Source: Calditrichaceae bacterium
Lineage (GTDB): Bacteria; Calditrichota; Calditrichia; Calditrichales; Calditrichaceae
Direction of reading: 5' to 3'
DNA length: 7,132 nt
Assembly: GCA_024763405.1 (NCBI GenBank)
Contig: JANTFQ010000121.1
Location: 1 to 7,132, forward strand
Part shown: positions 4,957 to 7,132 of the stretch, piece by piece
How the letters are laid out: the number at the start of each line of letters is the position of its first letter
Numbering within the stretch: the stretch's first letter is position 1
Translations under genes and position numbers: made by a program
The notes under the pieces: model-generated
Databases searched by the model: none
Told to the model about the DNA's origin: nothing
Seen by the model: only the letters and a program-made list of their open reading frames with translations

Positions 4957-6249
4957 ATGAAAATCCGTATCGTTTTTATCCTGCTATCCTGTCAGTTTCT
5001 TTTTGCCTCAACCGTTCACCGGATCATTATAAATGGGGTGATAAATCCTGCCGCTTCCGAATATATTGTTTCCTCAATTGATCGCGCCGAAAATGCGCCG
5101 GCCGAACTGCTGGTAATCGAAATGGATACCCCCGGCGGTTTAATGGAATCGATGCATAAAATTGTAAAGGCGATCCAGACCTCCCGCGTACCGGTTGCCG
5201 TGTATGTGGCGCCTGCCGGTTCCCGCGCCGCTTCGGCAGGTGTGTTTTTAACCTATGCCGCGCATATTGCCGCCATGGCGCCGTCCACCAATATCGGTTC
5301 CGCGCATCCTGTTTTCGGCGGCGGTAGTCCCGGCGGCAAACCCGATTCCAGCGCCAGTGAAACCATGATGGAAAAGGTGGTGAACGACGCGGTGGCAAAA
5401 ATAAAATCCATGGCCAAAAGCCGCGGCCGGAATATAGAATGGGCCGAGAAGTCCATCCGCGAAAGCGCTAATATCACGGCAGAAGAGGCTCTGAAACTGA
5501 ATGTGGTTGACTATATTGTTCCCACATTGGATTCACTGCTTACCGTAATTGACGGTAAAAAGGTGACCCTTGACGATGAGACGGTTAAAACTTTGAAAAC
5601 TGCCGGCGCACAGGTCGTTACCTTCGAAATGAACTGGCGCGAAAAACTGCTGGACACCATTACCAATCCCAATATCGCTTATATCTTAATGATGCTCGGC
5701 ATGCTGGGCCTGACCCTGGAATTGTACCATCCCGGCGCGATTTTACCCGGTGTGGTTGGCGGCATTTCCCTCATTCTGGGGTTGTACGCAATGGAAACCC
5801 TGTCCGTTAATTATGCCGGTATTTTATTAATTGTCTTTGCGGTTATTTTATTTTTACTGGAAATAAAGATCCCCAGTTACGGGGTACTGAGTATCGGGGG
5901 AGTAATTTCATTAATTGCGGGGAGTGTTATGCTGTTCGATTCCAACCTTCCGTTTTTACATCTGTCATGGCAGGTCATTTTTGGTGTGGTGCTGATTACC
6001 ACTCTGTTCTTCGTTTTTCTGGTGACTCTGGTTGTCCGTAGCTATAAACGAAAACCAACGACCGGCGTTGAAGGAATGGCCGGTGAAAAGGGAGAAGTCT
6101 ACAAAGCGCTGAATCCGCAGGGCACCATTAAAGTGCATGGTGAGTTCTGGAAGGCAGTCAGCGATAGCCCGGTTAAAAAGGGACAGCGGGTGGAGGTCTT
6201 GGAAGTGGACAACGATACCCTTTTGTTAAAAGTTAAACCCATCAAATAA
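4957..6249 (+). CDS. nfeD: NfeD membrane-bound serine protease (long form, ClpP-class)
   Basis: This 430-residue protein starts with a signal peptide (about 1-17, ending LFA). Residues about 20-205 form the ClpP/crotonase-fold protease domain. MDTPGGL (56-62) is the oxyanion-hole region. S93 in RAASAG is the expected nucleophile, K140 in EKVVNDA is the likely general base, and SRGRN (155-159) completes the family pattern. Five hydrophobic segments follow (about 240-256, 262-280, 287-303, 309-327 and 340-361). A cytosolic OB-fold NfeD domain closes it (368-430, VEGMAGEKGEVYKALNPQGT onward). This matches full-length PH1510-type proteins, which form a Ser-Lys protease dyad and cleave the C-terminus of the partner stomatin. 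The slipin gene begins 10 bp downstream, so the two form an operon. The intervening loop GGGSPGGKPDSSASETM (121-137) is glycine/serine-rich. No defect is seen. Confidence 0.93.
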   Translation: MKIRIVFILLSCQFLFASTVHRIIINGVINPAASEYIVSSIDRAENAPAELLVIEMDTPGGLMESMHKIVKAIQTSRVPVAVYVAPAGSRAASAGVFLTYAAHIAAMAPSTNIGSAHPVFGGGSPGGKPDSSASETMMEKVVNDAVAKIKSMAKSRGRNIEWAEKSIRESANITAEEALKLNVVDYIVPTLDSLLTVIDGKKVTLDDETVKTLKTAGAQVVTFEMNWREKLLDTITNPNIAYILMMLGMLGLTLELYHPGAILPGVVGGISLILGLYAMETLSVNYAGILLIVFAVILFLLEIKIPSYGVLSIGGVISLIAGSVMLFDSNLPFLHLSWQVIFGVVLITTLFFVFLVTLVVRSYKRKPTTGVEGMAGEKGEVYKALNPQGTIKVHGEFWKAVSDSPVKKGQRVEVLEVDNDTLLLKVKPIK

Positions 6250-6259
6250 AGGAGGCGTT

Positions 6260-7009
6260 ATGCCGTTTGGTGTAAGTATTCTGGTTGTTGTTCTCATGAT
6301 TCTGGCCAGCGCGATTCGGATTTTAAAAGAATACGAACGTGGGGTCATTTTCCGTCTGGGGCGTTTAATCTCTACGAAGGGGCCGGGCATTATCTTTATT
6401 TGGCCTTTGATTGATAAAATGGTGAAAGTTAGTTTACGTACAGTGGTTATGGATGTGCCGCCGCAGGACGTGATTACCAAGGACAATGTTTCGGTTCAGG
6501 TGAATGCGGTACTTTACTTCCGGGTAGTGGATCCGGCAAAAAGCGTGGTGGAAGTGGAAAACTTTTTGTTTGCCACTTCGCAGTTGTCTCAAACCACCTT
6601 GCGCAGCGTGGTCGGCCAGATTAGCCTCGATGATTTACTGACCGAACGCGATAAAATCAATGCACAACTGCAGGAAATTATTGATGAACATTCCGATCCT
6701 TGGGGCATCAAAGTATCGCTGGTAGAAGTTAAACATATTGATTTGCCGGAGGAGATGAAACGCTCGATGGCTAAACAGGCCGAAGCAGAACGTGAACGGC
6801 GCGCTAAAATTATTGCGGCGGAAGGTGAATTTCAGGCGGCGCAAAAATTGACCGATGCGGCTAAAATTATTGATGAAACTCCATCTGCTTTGCAGCTGCG
6901 CTTTTTACAGACCCTGGTTGAAATAGGGGTGGAAAAAAATACCACGACCATTTTCCCATTGCCCATCGATCTGATCAAGCCCTATCTGGATAATATGGCA
7001 AAGAAATAG
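6260..7009 (+). CDS. Slipin / stomatin-like SPFH-domain protein, NfeD partner
   Basis: This 249-residue protein has one N-terminal membrane segment (about 4-19), then the prokaryotic stomatin signature EYERGVIFRLGRL (24-36) and GPGIIFIWPLID (41-52). The SPFH core includes VPPQDVITKDNVSVQVNAVL (66-85). A charged coiled-coil rich in A, E and R follows (about 165-205, KQAEAERERRAKIIAAEGE). The tail is hydrophobic, NTTTIFPLPIDLIKPYL (227-243), equivalent to the C-terminal stretch that PH1510 cleaves in the Pyrococcus stomatin PH1511. AAAGGAGG (6248-6255) overlaps the nfeD stop codon and sits 4 nt before the ATG, so translation is tightly linked to nfeD. Slipins form oligomeric membrane-microdomain scaffolds. 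Here it is the presumed substrate and partner of NfeD. Confidence 0.93.
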   Translation: MPFGVSILVVVLMILASAIRILKEYERGVIFRLGRLISTKGPGIIFIWPLIDKMVKVSLRTVVMDVPPQDVITKDNVSVQVNAVLYFRVVDPAKSVVEVENFLFATSQLSQTTLRSVVGQISLDDLLTERDKINAQLQEIIDEHSDPWGIKVSLVEVKHIDLPEEMKRSMAKQAEAERERRAKIIAAEGEFQAAQKLTDAAKIIDETPSALQLRFLQTLVEIGVEKNTTTIFPLPIDLIKPYLDNMAKK

Positions 7010-7031
7010 GTATTAGTAAGATATGAATTCG

Positions 7032-7123
7032 GATTGAAGATCAACGAGTAACGATTTGCGAATGAAACGAGGTGTGCAATAAGATTTAAACCATCTGCAA
7101 TCTGGTATCGTTAATCTTCAATC
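7032..7123. repeat. Imperfect 16-bp inverted repeat flanking 60 bp
   Basis: GATTGAAGATCAACGA (7032-7047) matches the reverse complement of TCGTTAATCTTCAATC (7108-7123) at 15 of 16 positions. The interval contains ACGA-rich sequence and no ORF. It starts 23 bp after the slipin stop. It could fold into a long transcript hairpin after the operon, or be a copy of a dispersed intergenic element. There is no U-run, so a simple intrinsic terminator is unlikely. Confidence 0.45.
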
Positions 7124-7132
7124 ATCGATCAA

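Noticed and set aside
5027..5477. Antisense ORFs within nfeD
   Set aside because: They are opposite the conserved catalytic region of NfeD; the arginine- and proline-rich composition is typical of antisense translation.
6226..6844. Antisense ORFs opposite the slipin gene
   Set aside because: They mirror the conserved SPFH coding region and have no start signals of their own.

Overview
The window looks like chromosomal DNA of a moderate-GC bacterium from the FCB side of the tree. A signal-peptide-bearing DUF5916 protein with a CBM9-like N-terminus, and a membrane-anchored MutS-like protein, are typical of Bacteroidota, Calditrichota, Ignavibacteriota and relatives. Clear Shine-Dalgarno motifs (AAAGGAGG before the slipin gene, AAGGGGA before the antitoxin gene) fit core Bacteroidota poorly, because they rarely use SD. 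A Calditrichota/KSB1-like lineage is my best guess; the phylum is not certain.

Layout. Positions 1-431 (minus) are the 5' part of a membrane MutS-like ATPase gene, cut by the window edge. A 233-bp divergent intergenic region with a dispersed hairpin repeat follows. Positions 665-3316 encode a large secreted, probably outer-membrane, DUF5916 protein. Positions 3317-4956 are a patchwork that reads as a genomic scar. It holds a 14-bp inverted-repeat pair, an unrecognised 37-codon ORF, a 30-codon remnant that resembles the N-terminus of Cas3, and a type I-C-like CRISPR repeat that begins on the last base of that remnant's stop codon. After these come an AT-rich DinJ/YafQ-type toxin-antitoxin operon and two more degenerate repeats of the same type and orientation, each followed by a common dispersed element (reverse translation TLSEVEGF). 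Positions 4957-7009 are an intact NfeD protease-slipin operon. The last 120 bp hold another imperfect inverted repeat.

How it fits together. NfeD and slipin are a known functional pair: a membrane serine protease and an SPFH scaffold whose C-terminal tail it cleaves. The DUF5916 and MutS-like genes are independent units. The most interesting part is the 3.9-4.85 kb stretch. A type I-C CRISPR-Cas locus seems to have been deleted from early in cas3 to the array, leaving a cas3 stub fused to a repeat. A type II toxin-antitoxin cassette now lies between that repeat and two decayed ones. Whether the cassette entered the array, preceded the deletion, or drove retention of the scar cannot be decided from this window.
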